In this document: piece by piece, positions 13,649 to 13,716 of the stretch | How the letters are laid out: each line of letters opens with the position of its first letter | How positions within the stretch are numbered: the first letter of the stretch is position 1 | Source of the DNA: an uncultured Faecalibacterium sp. | GTDB lineage: Bacteria; Bacillota; Clostridia; Oscillospirales; Ruminococcaceae | DNA length: 13,716 nt | Direction: 5' to 3' | NCBI GenBank assembly: GCA_900551435.1 | Contig: URVW01000067.1 | Location: forward strand, 1 to 13,716 | The notes under the pieces: generated by a model | Seen by the model: the letters and a program-made list of their open reading frames with translations, nothing else | The model's database searches: none | Told to the model about the DNA's origin: nothing | Translations under genes and position numbers: made by a program

Positions 13649-13716
13649 TTACTTGAACTTACGCTTGCGGGCTGCTTCGGACTTCTTCTTGCGCTTAACA
13701 GACGGCTTCTCGTAAG
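13649..13716 (-). CDS. rpsU: 30S ribosomal protein S21, C-terminal end (5' part outside window)
   Basis: The last 21 codons of a minus-strand gene read YEKPSVKRKKKSEAARKRKF plus a final Lys before TAA (13651-13649). The YEKPSxKRK...ARKRK pattern is the lysine/arginine-rich tail of S21, a small (about 58-70 residue) late-binding 30S protein involved in initiation. The start, promoter and ribosome site are beyond the right edge. A terminator hairpin follows 57 nt downstream. Confidence 0.95.
   Translation of the reverse strand, partial: YEKPSVKRKKKSEAARKRKFK

Overview
The window is about 13.7 kb of GC-rich (roughly 60% by eye) chromosomal DNA. It fits a Gram-positive anaerobe of the Faecalibacterium/Subdoligranulum/Gemmiger part of the Oscillospiraceae. 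Supporting signs are a clostridial-type double zinc-ribbon protein of the CD1247 N-terminal family, a ThiI without a rhodanese domain paired with a NifS-type cysteine desulfurase, a lysine-type EF-P, formate-tetrahydrofolate ligase, and short CTCTCAGTC-type hairpin repeats that I recall as common between genes in this group. Nothing looks like a prophage, plasmid, CRISPR array or transposase. It is mostly housekeeping core with a few unusual details.

Layout from left to right: (1) the 5' two thirds of secA (minus), cut by the window edge, with a good sigma-A-type promoter. (2) A tight minus-strand cluster: nifS-like cysteine desulfurase, a 322-nt repeat-rich gap, thiI, cinA, and then a divergent second CinA-like gene that has lost the N-terminal domain and the catalytic residues and has gained a C-terminal membrane helix. 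The cluster ends at a strong hairpin. (3) A plus-strand membrane-anchored GDSL/SGNH hydrolase, transcribed divergently from nifS and ending at a terminator shared with fhs. (4) fhs (minus), whose leader carries a ZTP (pfl) riboswitch overlapping an intrinsic terminator. (5) A plus-strand 95-residue conserved-looking protein of unknown function with its own promoter, ending at a perfect bidirectional terminator. (6) A CD1247-like zinc-ribbon protein and efp (minus). (7) A 337-nt non-coding gap with a second copy of the hairpin repeat, which here serves as a terminator. (8) An endonuclease-IV-like TIM-barrel gene overlapping a yqeG-type HAD phosphatase by 4 nt. (9) The 3' end of rpsU.

How the genes may work together: the cysteine desulfurase and ThiI form the known sulfur relay to 4-thiouridine at tRNA position 8. 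CinA (pyrophosphatase plus NMN deamidase) follows ThiI by 6 nt and the CinA-like gene follows CinA by 19 nt, so these three are very probably co-transcribed. fhs supplies 10-formyl-THF for purine synthesis and is expected to be switched on by ZTP when folate one-carbon units run short. secA, efp and rpsU are general secretion and translation genes.

The best candidates for something undescribed are the catalytically degenerate, membrane-anchored CinA paralogue next to cinA and the multi-branched inverted-repeat element between nifS and thiI. I found no sign of an entirely new multi-gene system.
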